Below the pieces are notes generated by a model. That model was not told the DNA's origin, searched no databases, and saw only the letters and a program-made list of their open reading frames with translations. A stretch of DNA of 64,000 bases from Ferrigenium straubiae (GTDB lineage: Bacteria; Pseudomonadota; Gammaproteobacteria; Burkholderiales; Gallionellaceae): assembly GCA_019449655.1 (NCBI GenBank), contig JAHQXD010000002.1:322321-386320 (forward strand). Reading direction: 5' to 3'. Position 1 is the stretch's first letter. Each line of letters starts with the position of its first letter. Shown here piece by piece: positions 12,343 through 20,130 of this stretch. A program made the translations under genes and the position numbers.

Positions 12343-12485
12343 CCGGATTGGCCTCAAAGTGCCGTCCGCATTTGACGGGCACACCGCGAGCCTCTTTTCC
12401 GGCAACCCCTCGGCCGCGCAGGACGCGCATCTCCAGCCGGTCTTTGCTTCGCTTGCGCCAAGCATCGAGGCGGCGCCGCGAAGTG

Positions 12486-12596
12486 CGGGCCGCACTCTTC
12501 AGCCGCTTCTCGTCGCGCGGCGAAGCGGACTACGCCGACCGGCTGCTGTCCGCGATGCGGTCCGAATTCGGAGGCCATCAGAAAAAGAAACCCTGA
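12486..12596 (+). pseudogene. C-terminal remnant of 6-phosphogluconate dehydrogenase
   Basis: One frame reads RAALFSRFSSRGEADYADRL then LSAMRSEFGGHQKKKP and stops. This looks like the conserved C-terminus of the short NAD-type decarboxylating 6-phosphogluconate dehydrogenase (ALF.RF.SR...A.K.L.A.R.EFGGH). Nothing recognisable as the rest of that ~300-330 aa enzyme lies upstream in any frame, so only about the last 36 codons survive. Its place between zwf/glucoamylase and tal/tkt is where gnd would be expected. The identification is from memory of the family and needs alignment. Confidence 0.6.
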
Positions 12597-12667
12597 CGGC
12601 ACATTTTCGCAATTACATTAAATTGGGTACATGAAATTCCCTTCAGACGGAGTACATTATGGACACC

Positions 12668-12691
12668 CCTCTCCCGCAGGCGGGAGAGAGG
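12668..12691. repeat. Palindromic CTCTCCCGC/GCGGGAGAG repeat
   Basis: CCTCTCCCGCAGGCGGGAGA followed by GAGG is a compact palindrome upstream of tal, related to the copy inserted in prmC (1368-1433). On the plus strand it lies in the 5' leader of tal-tkt. Confidence 0.7.
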
Positions 12692-12740
12692 ATTCTCTCG
12701 ATGTGTGCAAACGCTGCGTGACAATGAGGAGGCCAAAGCG

Positions 12741-13874
12741 ATGAAAGCGAGTCCGCTGACACAGTTGGAAAACCTCGGCCAGTCGGTCTGGCTGGATTAC
12801 ATCCGCCGCGACCTGATCAGGAGCGGCGGGCTCCACCGCCTGATCGAAGACGACGGGCTGCGGGGCATGACCTCGAATCCGTCGATCTTCGAGAAGGCAA
12901 TCCTTGAGAGCCATGACTACGATCCCGACATCGAGAAACTTGCCATGGGCGGGCGGACCCCTGCCGAGATATACGACGCCATGAGCATCAAGGACGTGAA
13001 AGATGCCGCCGACGAATTCCGGGATGTGTACGAGAACTCTTCGGGCGAGTGGGGCTACGTGAGCCTCGAAGTGAACCCCCATCTGGCTCACGACACCAAC
13101 GCGACAATCGAGGAGGCGCGCCGCCTGTGGGACAAGCTCTTCCGGCCCAACGTTTTCATCAAAGTGCCGGCCACCGACGCGGGACTGCCCGCGATCCGCC
13201 AGCTCATCAGCGAGGGGATCAACGTCAACATCACGCTGCTCTTCGGGCTGCCGCGCTATCGGCAGGTGATCGAAGCCTACCTCTCGGGAATCGAAGATCG
13301 CCTGAGCCACGGCGAGCCGGTGGAAAATATCGCATCGGTCGCGAGCTTCTTCGTGAGCCGCATGGACACGCTCGTCGATCCGCTCCTGGAAAAGATCATC
13401 GCGGCGGGCGGCGAGAAAGCGGAGCTTGCGGCGAAGCTCCATGGCCAGGTCGCCGTCGCCAACTCGAAGCTCGCGTATCAGATATGCAAGGAAGCCTTCA
13501 CCGGCGAGCGCTTCCGGAAACTTGCCTCGCGCGGCGTGCGGGTACAAACGCTGCTCTGGGCGAGCACCAGCACCAAGAGGCACGACTACAGCGATGTAAA
13601 ATACGTCGACGAACTCATCGGGCCGAATACGATCAACACGGTTCCGGTCAGCACGCTCGATGCGTACCGCGATCATGGCCATCCCGAGGTTCGCATCGAG
13701 CAGGACGTTGCAGGCGCGCAGTGGGTGCTCGACAAGTTGCCGGAGCTCGGGATCGACATGAAGCAGGTGGCGCAGCAGCTTGAAGATGAAGGCTATCAGA
13801 AGTTCTGCGAACCCTACGATCACCTGATCGAGACGATGGCGAAGCGGCTGCCGCAATATCCGGAGAGCGAATAA
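12741..13874 (+). CDS. tal: Transaldolase
   Basis: Transaldolase (377 aa, the longer bacterial subfamily) moves a dihydroxyacetone unit between sedoheptulose-7-phosphate and glyceraldehyde-3-phosphate. The Schiff-base Lys is K141 in [12 protein letters not shown]. The segments [21 protein letters not shown] and [13 protein letters not shown] are typical. ATG 12741 is preceded by GAGGAGG at 8-nt spacing and matches the family start ([19 protein letters not shown]). The gene is followed after 2 nt by tkt, so the two are co-transcribed and perhaps translationally coupled. Confidence 0.96.
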   Translation: MKASPLTQLENLGQSVWLDYIRRDLIRSGGLHRLIEDDGLRGMTSNPSIFEKAILESHDYDPDIEKLAMGGRTPAEIYDAMSIKDVKDAADEFRDVYENSSGEWGYVSLEVNPHLAHDTNATIEEARRLWDKLFRPNVFIKVPATDAGLPAIRQLISEGINVNITLLFGLPRYRQVIEAYLSGIEDRLSHGEPVENIASVASFFVSRMDTLVDPLLEKIIAAGGEKAELAAKLHGQVAVANSKLAYQICKEAFTGERFRKLASRGVRVQTLLWASTSTKRHDYSDVKYVDELIGPNTINTVPVSTLDAYRDHGHPEVRIEQDVAGAQWVLDKLPELGIDMKQVAQQLEDEGYQKFCEPYDHLIETMAKRLPQYPESE

Positions 13875-13876
13875 GA

Positions 13877-15913
13877 ATGAATTATCGGACACCGGAAGAA
13901 ACGGCAACCGGGACGGCTCTCGACGCCCTCTGCATCAACACCGTCCGCACCCTCGCGATGGATGCCGTGCAGCAGGCGAACTCCGGCCATCCCGGCACGC
14001 CGATGGCGCTGGCTCCGGCAGGCTACGTGCTGTGGACGCGATTTCTTCGCGCTAATCCCGCCAATCCACACTGGTTCGATCGCGACCGTTTTGTGCTATC
14101 GGCGGGGCACGCTTCGATGCTGCTCTACGCACTGCTGCACCTGTGTGGCTACGACCTGCCGCTCTCCGAGATCAAACGCTTCCGCCAGTGGGGCTCGAAA
14201 ACTCCGGGGCATTCCGAGCATGGCGTGCCGGGCGTCGAGGCAACCGCGGGCCCGCTCGGCCAAGGGCTGATGAACGCCGTCGGCATGGCGATGGCCGAAG
14301 CACACCTTGCCGCGGTTTACAACCGGCCGGGACACGGGATCGTCGATCACCGCACCTTTGTCTTCTGCAGCGACGGCGACCTGATGGAGGGCGCATCGCA
14401 CGAGGCCGCCTCGCTCGCCGGGCATCTCGGGCTCGGCAAGCTGATCGTCCTCTACGACGACAACCATATCACCATCGAGGGCGACACGAAGCTGGCCTGC
14501 TCCGACGACGTGGCGAAACGCTTCGAGGGCTACCACTGGCATGTACAGAACCTCGGCGACGCCGCAAACGATCTCGCCGCTCTTGAGCAGGGTTTTGCGA
14601 ATGCCGTCAACGAAACTGAAAGGCCCTCGCTCATCATCCTGCGCTCGCACATCGGCTACGGGGCACCGCATGCCCAGGACACCGCCAAGGCGCATGGCGC
14701 GCCGCTCGGCGAGGAAGAGGTAAAGGCGGTGAAGGATTTCTACGGCTGGCCGCGCGACGCAAAATTTCTCGTGCCGGAAGAGGCGCTCGCACACATGCGC
14801 AAGATGGTTGCCAGAGGGAGCCGGCTCGAAGCGGAGTGGCAGGAGAAGTTCGCCGCGTACCGCAACGCGCACCCGGAACTCGCCGCGACTTTCGAAGCCG
14901 CGCTGCGGGGGGCGCTCCCTGACGGGTGGGATGCGGACATTCCGGAGTTCTCGCCCAAGGATGGTCCGATGGCGACGCGCTCCGCATCGGGTAAGGTGCT
15001 GAACAGCATTGCAAGCAAATTGCCGTGGCTCATCGGCGGCAGCGCCGATCTCGCGCCTTCCACCGACACGCTGATCAAGGGCTCCGGCGACTTCGGGAAA
15101 GGCAGCTACCAGAACCGCAATATCCACTGGGGCATCCGCGAGCACGCGATGTGCGCCGCGTCTTCCGGGATGGCGCTGCATGGAGGCGTGCGGCCGTATG
15201 CGGGAACCTTCCTGATCTTCACCGACTATGCGCGCCCGGCGATCCGCCTTGCCGCGCTGACGGGGCTGCCGGTCATCTACGTGATGACCCATGATTCCAT
15301 TGGATTGGGCGAGGACGGCTCGACGCACCAGCCGGTTGAGCATCTCGCGGCGCTGCGCGCGATGCCCAACCTCTGCGTGATTCGCCCGGCCGACGCCAAC
15401 GAGACGGCATATGCCTGGCGCGCGGCGATGGCACGAACGAGCGGGCCGACACTGCTCGCGCTATCCCGTCAGGCGCTGCCGGTGTTCGACCGCGCGAAGC
15501 TCGCGAGCGCAGCGGGCGTGCTGCGCGGCGCCTATGTCCTGTCGAAGGAGAAGAAGAAAGAGCCTGACGTCATCCTGATGGCGAGCGGCTCCGAAGTGCA
15601 GCTCATCGTGGAAGCGCAAGGCAAGCTGTGGAGTGAAGGCATCGATGCCAGAGTCGTCAGCATCCCGAGTTTCGAGCTCTTCCGCGCGCAGCCGGAAAGC
15701 TACCGCGCGGAGGTTCTTCCACGGTCAGTGACGGCGCGCCTCGCCGTCGAAGCCGGGTCTTCGTTCGGCTGGTGCGAGTGGGTGAATCACGGCGACGTGC
15801 TCGGCCTCGATCGCTTCGGTGCAAGCGCCCCCGGCGAAGAGAACTTCCGCCAATTCGGGTTTACCGTCGAGCATGTCGTCGAGCGCGTGAGGCTCCTCAT
15901 CGCCCGCCTGTGA
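13877..15913 (+). CDS. tkt: Transketolase
   Basis: Transketolase (678 aa) uses thiamine pyrophosphate to transfer two-carbon units in the non-oxidative pentose phosphate and Calvin cycles. Seen: [13 protein letters not shown] (residues ~34-46), the TPP-binding motif [20 protein letters not shown] ending in [10 protein letters not shown] (~160-195), and the pyrimidine-domain segments [20 protein letters not shown] and FSDYARPA-like [11 protein letters not shown]. All three domains are complete. It lies 2 nt downstream of tal. Its TPP need links it loosely to the nearby thiC. Confidence 0.97.
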   Translation: MNYRTPEETATGTALDALCINTVRTLAMDAVQQANSGHPGTPMALAPAGYVLWTRFLRANPANPHWFDRDRFVLSAGHASMLLYALLHLCGYDLPLSEIKRFRQWGSKTPGHSEHGVPGVEATAGPLGQGLMNAVGMAMAEAHLAAVYNRPGHGIVDHRTFVFCSDGDLMEGASHEAASLAGHLGLGKLIVLYDDNHITIEGDTKLACSDDVAKRFEGYHWHVQNLGDAANDLAALEQGFANAVNETERPSLIILRSHIGYGAPHAQDTAKAHGAPLGEEEVKAVKDFYGWPRDAKFLVPEEALAHMRKMVARGSRLEAEWQEKFAAYRNAHPELAATFEAALRGALPDGWDADIPEFSPKDGPMATRSASGKVLNSIASKLPWLIGGSADLAPSTDTLIKGSGDFGKGSYQNRNIHWGIREHAMCAASSGMALHGGVRPYAGTFLIFTDYARPAIRLAALTGLPVIYVMTHDSIGLGEDGSTHQPVEHLAALRAMPNLCVIRPADANETAYAWRAAMARTSGPTLLALSRQALPVFDRAKLASAAGVLRGAYVLSKEKKKEPDVILMASGSEVQLIVEAQGKLWSEGIDARVVSIPSFELFRAQPESYRAEVLPRSVTARLAVEAGSSFGWCEWVNHGDVLGLDRFGASAPGEENFRQFGFTVEHVVERVRLLIARL

Positions 15914-16190
15914 ACATGCACGAAGATGTCCTGAGAGTCTGCTTCGAGGAAGCGCAGCCCCTCACAGTGGTGGAAGAAGGACGACAGATTCGTCACGGGA
16001 ACATTTCAACCTCGCCCCGGACTACACCGCGACTTTGCAGAGCAGTATGGTGTCTCCGAGCAGGGAGCGCAGGTTACCCAAGGCGTAACCGCATCTAGGC
16101 TGCCATGCTTGGGGTGGCGGTTTGTCGGCCATTGCTGCCATAAAAGGATAGAACGCGTTATGTCTGTTCTGTGCAGCTAAAAGGAGATAC

Positions 16191-16751
16191 TTAACTCGCC
16201 ACAACGCCCAGCAGTAGCAGTGCCCATGCAGACACTACGGCGCCCATCACTGTGTGCGTAATGGCTGCGGCAGCCGTTTCTTCGCGCATGTGACAGAGGG
16301 TATACACTCCGTGATAAATTAAGCTGCATGAAGCCGCCAAGGCCATGAGTACAATGACGGCATTGAACGCAAAACTTGGTACCAGCAATCCTATAGAGGA
16401 AAGCCACAGCGGAGTCGGTGTGATGCCGGCCAGCATGTAGGCATAGTGTGTCGATATCTGCGCCTCTTGAACTGCCACGACTTGGCCGATGAACCAGCCC
16501 ATGCCGAGTATGGTAAGCATCTCGGCGAAGAAGAAAACGATAGCAATCGTTCCCCACGGTTTGCCTCCAAACCCAGCGGCGAATGCATCGCCGTAGTGTG
16601 TCCCCGCATAGTAAAGCAGTAGCGGCGGCAGCGCGGAAAGCGGCAGTACCAGGGACAAGAACAAGCTTGCCAGAGAAGTTGGGGGCTTTTCCAGATGGGG
16701 CCAGCTATTCCTTGGCGTCAGGATCATTTTGGGAATCGACAGAATGTTCAT
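16191..16751 (-). CDS. YIP1-family integral membrane protein
   Basis: A 186-aa protein with about five hydrophobic helices after a short cytoplasmic N-terminus. MILTPRNSWPHLEKPPTS is the typical opening of YIP1/DUF1282 proteins, a widespread family of unknown function in bacteria. It is divergent from a MarR-type regulator gene 138 bp away, with a palindromic operator-like sequence between them, so it is probably that regulator's target. Start ATG 16751 follows AAGGAGG in the leader. Confidence 0.8.
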   Translation of the reverse strand: MNILSIPKMILTPRNSWPHLEKPPTSLASLFLSLVLPLSALPPLLLYYAGTHYGDAFAAGFGGKPWGTIAIVFFFAEMLTILGMGWFIGQVVAVQEAQISTHYAYMLAGITPTPLWLSSIGLLVPSFAFNAVIVLMALAASCSLIYHGVYTLCHMREETAAAAITHTVMGAVVSAWALLLLGVVAS

Positions 16752-16796
16752 GAGAAGCCTCCTTGCATGAAGTTGAAAGCGATTTTGAGTTACGAT

Positions 16797-16829
16797 GTAT
16801 CATATGATGATTATATCATGTTGTGATAC
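16797..16829. promoter_or_regulatory. Candidate MarR operator between the YIP1 and marR genes
   Basis: An A+T-rich imperfect palindrome: GTATCA at 16797-16802 is mirrored by TGATAC at 16824-16829. An inner ATGAT...ATCAT symmetry (ATGATGATTATATCAT) lies between them. It is in the 138-bp gap between two divergent genes, the usual location of a MarR-family operator that controls both. Confidence 0.5.
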
Positions 16830-16889
16830 GTTAGACGATGAAGAGAGTGTTGTCAAGAAAATCTGCCGTCTTTGGGCAAAAACATTACT

Positions 16890-17297
16890 ATGAAAAAAAC
16901 CGATTTCGAAAAGCTGTCGCATTTCCGCTATCGCCTGCGCTGTTTCTTGCGCTTGAGTGAAGATTTGTGTCAGACGCATGGGGTGACGTCATTGCAGTAT
17001 CAATTGCTATTGCACATCAAAGGGTTTCCCGGGCGTGAATGGGCCACCATCGGAGAACTGGCCGAACGGTTGCAGGCCAAACATCACGGTGTTGTAGCCC
17101 TGGTTGATCGTTGTGAGAAGGCTGAACTGGTCAAGCGTGTTGCCAGCAAGGATGATCGCCGCCAGGTTGCAATATATCTCCGGCCAAAAGGTGCGCGACT
17201 TCTTGATTTACTCGCCGCGCTGCATCAACCGGAGCTTCAGTTACTCCGGGAAGAATTCAATTTGCCGAGTTGGGGCAGTGCCGCCAAATCTGATTGA
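16890..17297 (+). CDS. MarR-family transcriptional regulator
   Basis: A 135-aa winged-helix regulator. The DNA-binding part contains ATIGELAERLQAKHHGVVAL (recognition-helix region) and the wing RVASKDDRRQVAIYL, the hallmark DDRR motif of MarR proteins. N- and C-terminal helices would form the dimer interface. ATG 16890 is preferred over an upstream TTG, although its Shine-Dalgarno is weak. It is likely an autoregulator and controller of the divergent YIP1 gene. The signal it senses is unknown. An IS30 element begins ~140 bp downstream. Confidence 0.88.
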   Translation: MKKTDFEKLSHFRYRLRCFLRLSEDLCQTHGVTSLQYQLLLHIKGFPGREWATIGELAERLQAKHHGVVALVDRCEKAELVKRVASKDDRRQVAIYLRPKGARLLDLLAALHQPELQLLREEFNLPSWGSAAKSD

Positions 17298-17435
17298 ATT
17301 TCGCCTTCAGCTTGGGTGAATTGCCGATCAAATCGGTGATCTGTCTCCTTGATAGGCGGCTGTTCACGGTGACGAGAGATAGCTTTGGGTTGCGCGGACT
17401 TAATCGACGGTGCGTGTCACTGGCCGCTATGGCCT

Positions 17436-18662
17436 GCGGATTCAACCCGTCGATGCAACAAGTTGGTTAAATCGTTCAGCCGGTGTTTCGTAGTTTAGCG
17501 TCTTCCTTGGACGTTCATTTAGCTTCCTCGCCACGCCATTTAGCTGTGCTTGCGTGTATCCGGAGATGTCCATCCCTTTTGGGAAGTACTGTCTCAACAA
17601 TCCATTGGTATTTTCATTCGTCCCGCGCTGCCAAGGATTCTGAGGGTCACAGAAATAGACCTTGATGTCGGTCGCCAAGGTAAAGCGCTTGTGGTCCGCC
17701 ATCTCCTTACCTCGATCCCACGTCAGCGATTTGTAAAGTTCCTGCGGCAGCTTGTGAGCATGTTTGATCAATGCATTTATGACGGTCTCGGTATCTTTTC
17801 CTGCCACCTTCACCAACATCACATAGCGTGTCTGGCGCTCAACAAGTGTCGCAATCTGGCTACTTAAAGTCCCACACAGCAGGTCGCCCTCCCAGTGGCC
17901 TGGCACTGCCCGGTCTTCTGCCGTGGCCGGACGCTCGCTAATCGATACCGCATCGGTGATTCGGCCATGATTATCCGTCTTCTGCGTATGATGCCGCGAA
18001 CGGCGCATGACTCGCGTGCGCCGCAGGTGGGCCAGAAGTTCCTTCTTCAATGCGCCTCTGGCCTGGATGTAGAGGCTGCGATAGATGGTCTCGTGTGACA
18101 CCTGATAGTCCTCGTCATCTGGATAGGTGCATTTTAGCCATCCGGCAATCTGCTCCGGTGACCATGCCATTTTCAGTTTGCCTGCCACGATATGTGCCAT
18201 CGCGCGGTTCTTCACCAGTTTACAAGGTTGGGGGCGATGCGCACGCTCCCAGGCAGCCTGGTCGGCCTGGCTTGCGCGATAGCTCTTTCGATCACCGTTA
18301 CGTTCGATCTCTCGACTAATTGTCGAAGCGGCACGGCCAAGCTTCTTGGCGATAGAGCGGATTGAATCCCCTGCAACGACTGATCGAGAGATTTCTTCAC
18401 GTTCAGACAAGGTTAGTGCCAGTCTCGAACGACGTCGAGGAATCGGCCGAATGCCGCCGGCCTCAGACAAAATTCGCTCGATTGATGAATGGTATCGATC
18501 AAACAGCTGCGCGATCTGCTGAAGGGAATCGCCTTTCTGCCAGCGATCCCACATCAGCGCCTTCTGGGATTCAGTGTAATGAATGCGAGGTCTTTGTTTC
18601 ATCTGCAACACTCCTTTCGCTTTCGCAAAGTTTAGTGTGTTGCATCGACGGGTTGAATCCGC
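17436..18662 (-). mobile_element. Complete IS30-family insertion sequence
   Basis: A ~1.23-kb element bounded by perfect 25-bp terminal inverted repeats: GCGGATTCAACCCGTCGATG plus CAACA at 17436-17460, and its exact complement at 18638-18662. It holds one transposase gene. The outermost GC on each side could instead be a 2-bp target duplication, leaving 23-bp repeats. The transposase stop codon lies inside the left repeat. Intact gene and ends suggest recent activity. Confidence 0.92.
17442..18602 (-). CDS. IS30-family transposase
   Basis: A 386-aa DDE transposase. The N-terminal helix-turn-helix domains include LTLSEREEISRSVVAGDSIR and ISREIERNG. The catalytic domain shows HWEGDLLCG (first Asp), LTWDRGKEMADH (second Asp) and NPWQRGTNENTNGLLRQYFP (the Glu motif typical of IS30). 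ATG 18602 is preceded by AAAGGAG at normal spacing; a GTG nine bases further upstream is not needed. The frame is intact. Confidence 0.96.
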   Translation of the reverse strand: MKQRPRIHYTESQKALMWDRWQKGDSLQQIAQLFDRYHSSIERILSEAGGIRPIPRRRSRLALTLSEREEISRSVVAGDSIRSIAKKLGRAASTISREIERNGDRKSYRASQADQAAWERAHRPQPCKLVKNRAMAHIVAGKLKMAWSPEQIAGWLKCTYPDDEDYQVSHETIYRSLYIQARGALKKELLAHLRRTRVMRRSRHHTQKTDNHGRITDAVSISERPATAEDRAVPGHWEGDLLCGTLSSQIATLVERQTRYVMLVKVAGKDTETVINALIKHAHKLPQELYKSLTWDRGKEMADHKRFTLATDIKVYFCDPQNPWQRGTNENTNGLLRQYFPKGMDISGYTQAQLNGVARKLNERPRKTLNYETPAERFNQLVASTG

Positions 18663-18708
18663 ACCGACATTCTGCCATTACCATTTAGACCAAATATAAT
18701 TCATTGAT

Positions 18709-18969
18709 ATGAACTGCCGCCCCCACTGCGCCGCCTGCTGCATCGCGCCTTCGATCAACTCGCCGCTGCCGGGCATGCCGAACGGCAAGCCTGCCGGAGT
18801 GCCGTGCGTGCAGCTCGACGAGGATCTGCGCTGCAAGGTGTTCGGTAGGCCGGAGCGCCCGGCCTTTTGCGCCGGGCTGCAGCCGTCCGTCGAGATGTGC
18901 GGCGAGACGCGCGAGCACGCGATGGGCTGGCTGTCGCGGCTGGAGCGGTCGACGAGCCCGCAGGTATAA
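18709..18969 (+). CDS. YkgJ-family cysteine-cluster protein
   Basis: An 86-aa protein with the CxxHCxxCC-like pattern of the YkgJ/UPF0153 family: [20 protein letters not shown], then [16 protein letters not shown] and RPAFCAGL. The conserved cysteines are thought to bind zinc or an Fe-S cluster; function is unknown. The small size equals the core domain. The IS30 right end is only ~47 bp upstream, so the insertion may have altered this gene's promoter. Confidence 0.85.
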   Translation: MNCRPHCAACCIAPSINSPLPGMPNGKPAGVPCVQLDEDLRCKVFGRPERPAFCAGLQPSVEMCGETREHAMGWLSRLERSTSPQV

Positions 18970-18972
18970 TCC

Positions 18973-19000
18973 TGCCCTTCGACAGGCTCAGGGCGAACGG
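18973..19000. repeat. Dispersed palindromic repeat, CCTTCGACAGGCTCAGGGCGAA type
   Basis: CCCTTCGACAGGCTCAGGGC followed by GAACGG, between the ykgJ-like gene and uppP. This is the inverse orientation of the repeat at 756-782 and related to the copy inside prmC. Confidence 0.75.
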
Positions 19001-19014
19001 CCTTTTTATAACAA

Positions 19015-19041
19015 CTGGATTCCGGCCTGCGCCGGAATGAC
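19015..19041. repeat. Palindromic GGATTCCGGCCTGCGCCGGAATGAC repeat
   Basis: ATTCCGGC CTG CGCCGGAAT-type hairpin sequence, 9 bp before the uppP start. This intergenic repeat type is frequent in proteobacteria. Here it lies next to the repeat at 18973-19000. Confidence 0.7.
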
Positions 19042-19049
19042 GAGACTTC

Positions 19050-19874
19050 ATGGACATTGCACTGCTCACCAAGGCCGCCATCCTCGGCATCGTCGAGGGC
19101 CTCACCGAATTCCTACCGGTCTCTTCGACCGGCCATCTCATCATCCTCGGCGATCTGCTCGGCTACAACGACGAGACCAGCAAGGTGTTCAAGATCGTGA
19201 TCCAGCTCGGGGCGATCCTCGCGGTGTGCTGGGACTACCGAGAGCGGCTGGCGAAGATGGTGGCGGGGCTGCCGAGCGACAAGCCTTCGCAGCGCTTTGC
19301 CGCGATGCTGTTCATCGGCTTCCTGCCGGCGGCGGTGCTGGGGCTGATGTTCCATTCGACGATCAAAGCGCTGCTGTTCAACCCGATCACCGTCGCGACC
19401 GCGCTAGTCGTGGGCGGCTTCATCATTCTTTATGTGGAGAAGCGCACCTACCATCCGCGCATCAATTCGGTGGACGAGATGCGCTGGCCGGACGCACTCA
19501 AGGTGGGCTTCGCGCAGGCCGTGGCGATGATCCCCGGTACCTCGCGTTCCGGGGCGACGATCATGGGCGGGCTGATCTTCGGCCTTTCGCGCAAGACGGC
19601 GGCGGAGTTTTCTTTTTTCCTCGCGATTCCGACGATGTTTGCCGCGACCGCCTACGACCTCTACAAGAACTGGGCGCTGCTGCACGCCTCCGACCTTCCG
19701 GTGTTCGCGGTGGGTTTCATCTGTTCGTTCGTCGCCGCGATGTGGGCGGTGAAGGGTTTCATCCGCTTCATCTCGAACCACACCTTCGTGGTGTTCGCGT
19801 GGTACCGCATCGTGTTCGGATTGATTGTATTGCTGACTGCCTACACCGGCGCGGTGAGCTGGTCGGCCTCATAG
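19050..19874 (+). CDS. uppP: Undecaprenyl-diphosphate phosphatase
   Basis: UppP/BacA (274 aa) is an integral membrane enzyme that dephosphorylates undecaprenyl pyrophosphate so the lipid carrier can be reused in peptidoglycan and O-antigen synthesis. The two signature regions are [20 protein letters not shown] (~13-32) and [16 protein letters not shown] (~162-177), which hold the active-site Glu, Ser and Arg. About eight membrane helices are visible. Length is normal for the family. Confidence 0.97.
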   Translation: MDIALLTKAAILGIVEGLTEFLPVSSTGHLIILGDLLGYNDETSKVFKIVIQLGAILAVCWDYRERLAKMVAGLPSDKPSQRFAAMLFIGFLPAAVLGLMFHSTIKALLFNPITVATALVVGGFIILYVEKRTYHPRINSVDEMRWPDALKVGFAQAVAMIPGTSRSGATIMGGLIFGLSRKTAAEFSFFLAIPTMFAATAYDLYKNWALLHASDLPVFAVGFICSFVAAMWAVKGFIRFISNHTFVVFAWYRIVFGLIVLLTAYTGAVSWSAS

Positions 19875-20130
19875 AAAATACGGGTAAAAAAAACCAGCCA
19901 TAAGGGGGTGGCTGGTTAATGTCTTAACGGGATTAAGACACACGCTCAGGAGGGGAGCCGTGTGGATGCATGATGCAAGACTGACCCTGGAAAAAATATC
20001 GGCCAATGCTTAAATTTTCATAGGGAAACCTATAAAACGCCTAGGAATTTTCCTACGGGGAGCACCTATTACACTGTACAAAAAAAGCCGCCGGATCGTC
20101 CGGCGGCTTTTTCATTTCAACCGTACAGGC
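19875..20130. other. Structured intergenic region between uppP and the copper receptor gene
   Basis: No gene seen. It contains a stem ACCAGCCA/TGGCTGGT (19894-19917) flanked by an A-run on the left, which makes it a minus-strand terminator shape. It also holds the hairpin GTCTTAA/TTAAGAC (19921-19939), the palindrome TAGGAATTTTCCTA (20042-20055) and the main terminator at 20083-20118. The middle segment could be a small RNA, but nothing proves it. Confidence 0.4.
20083..20118 (-). terminator. Bidirectional intrinsic terminator
   Basis: The stem GCCGCCGGA/TCCGGCGGC with a 3-nt loop, with A-run to the left and T-run to the right (AAAAAAAGCCGCCGGATCGT). It sits 13 bp beyond the stop codon of the minus-strand TonB receptor gene and would also stop transcription arriving from uppP. 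Confidence 0.9.

Larger units (their letters stand above)
12343..12740. other. Intergenic region between the glucoamylase gene and tal
   Basis: About 400 bp holding the gnd-like remnant (12486-12596), a GGGAGAG-type palindrome (12668-12691) and, just before tal, a good Shine-Dalgarno (GAGGAGG, 12726-12732). The first ~140 bp show no recognisable coding signal. The layout suggests a deletion scar. Confidence 0.5.

Noticed and set aside
10090-12495. Very long minus-strand open frame (~800 codons) opposite the glucoamylase gene
   Set aside because: Shadow of a GC-rich coding strand. The sense frame has clear GH15 motifs; the antisense protein has no recognisable domain and an Arg/His-rich composition.
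17257-17445. Minus-strand 62-codon frame between the marR gene and the IS30 element
   Set aside because: It starts inside the IS terminal repeat and runs antisense into the 3' end of marR; no family recognised. It could be a scrap of an older gene but the evidence is too thin.
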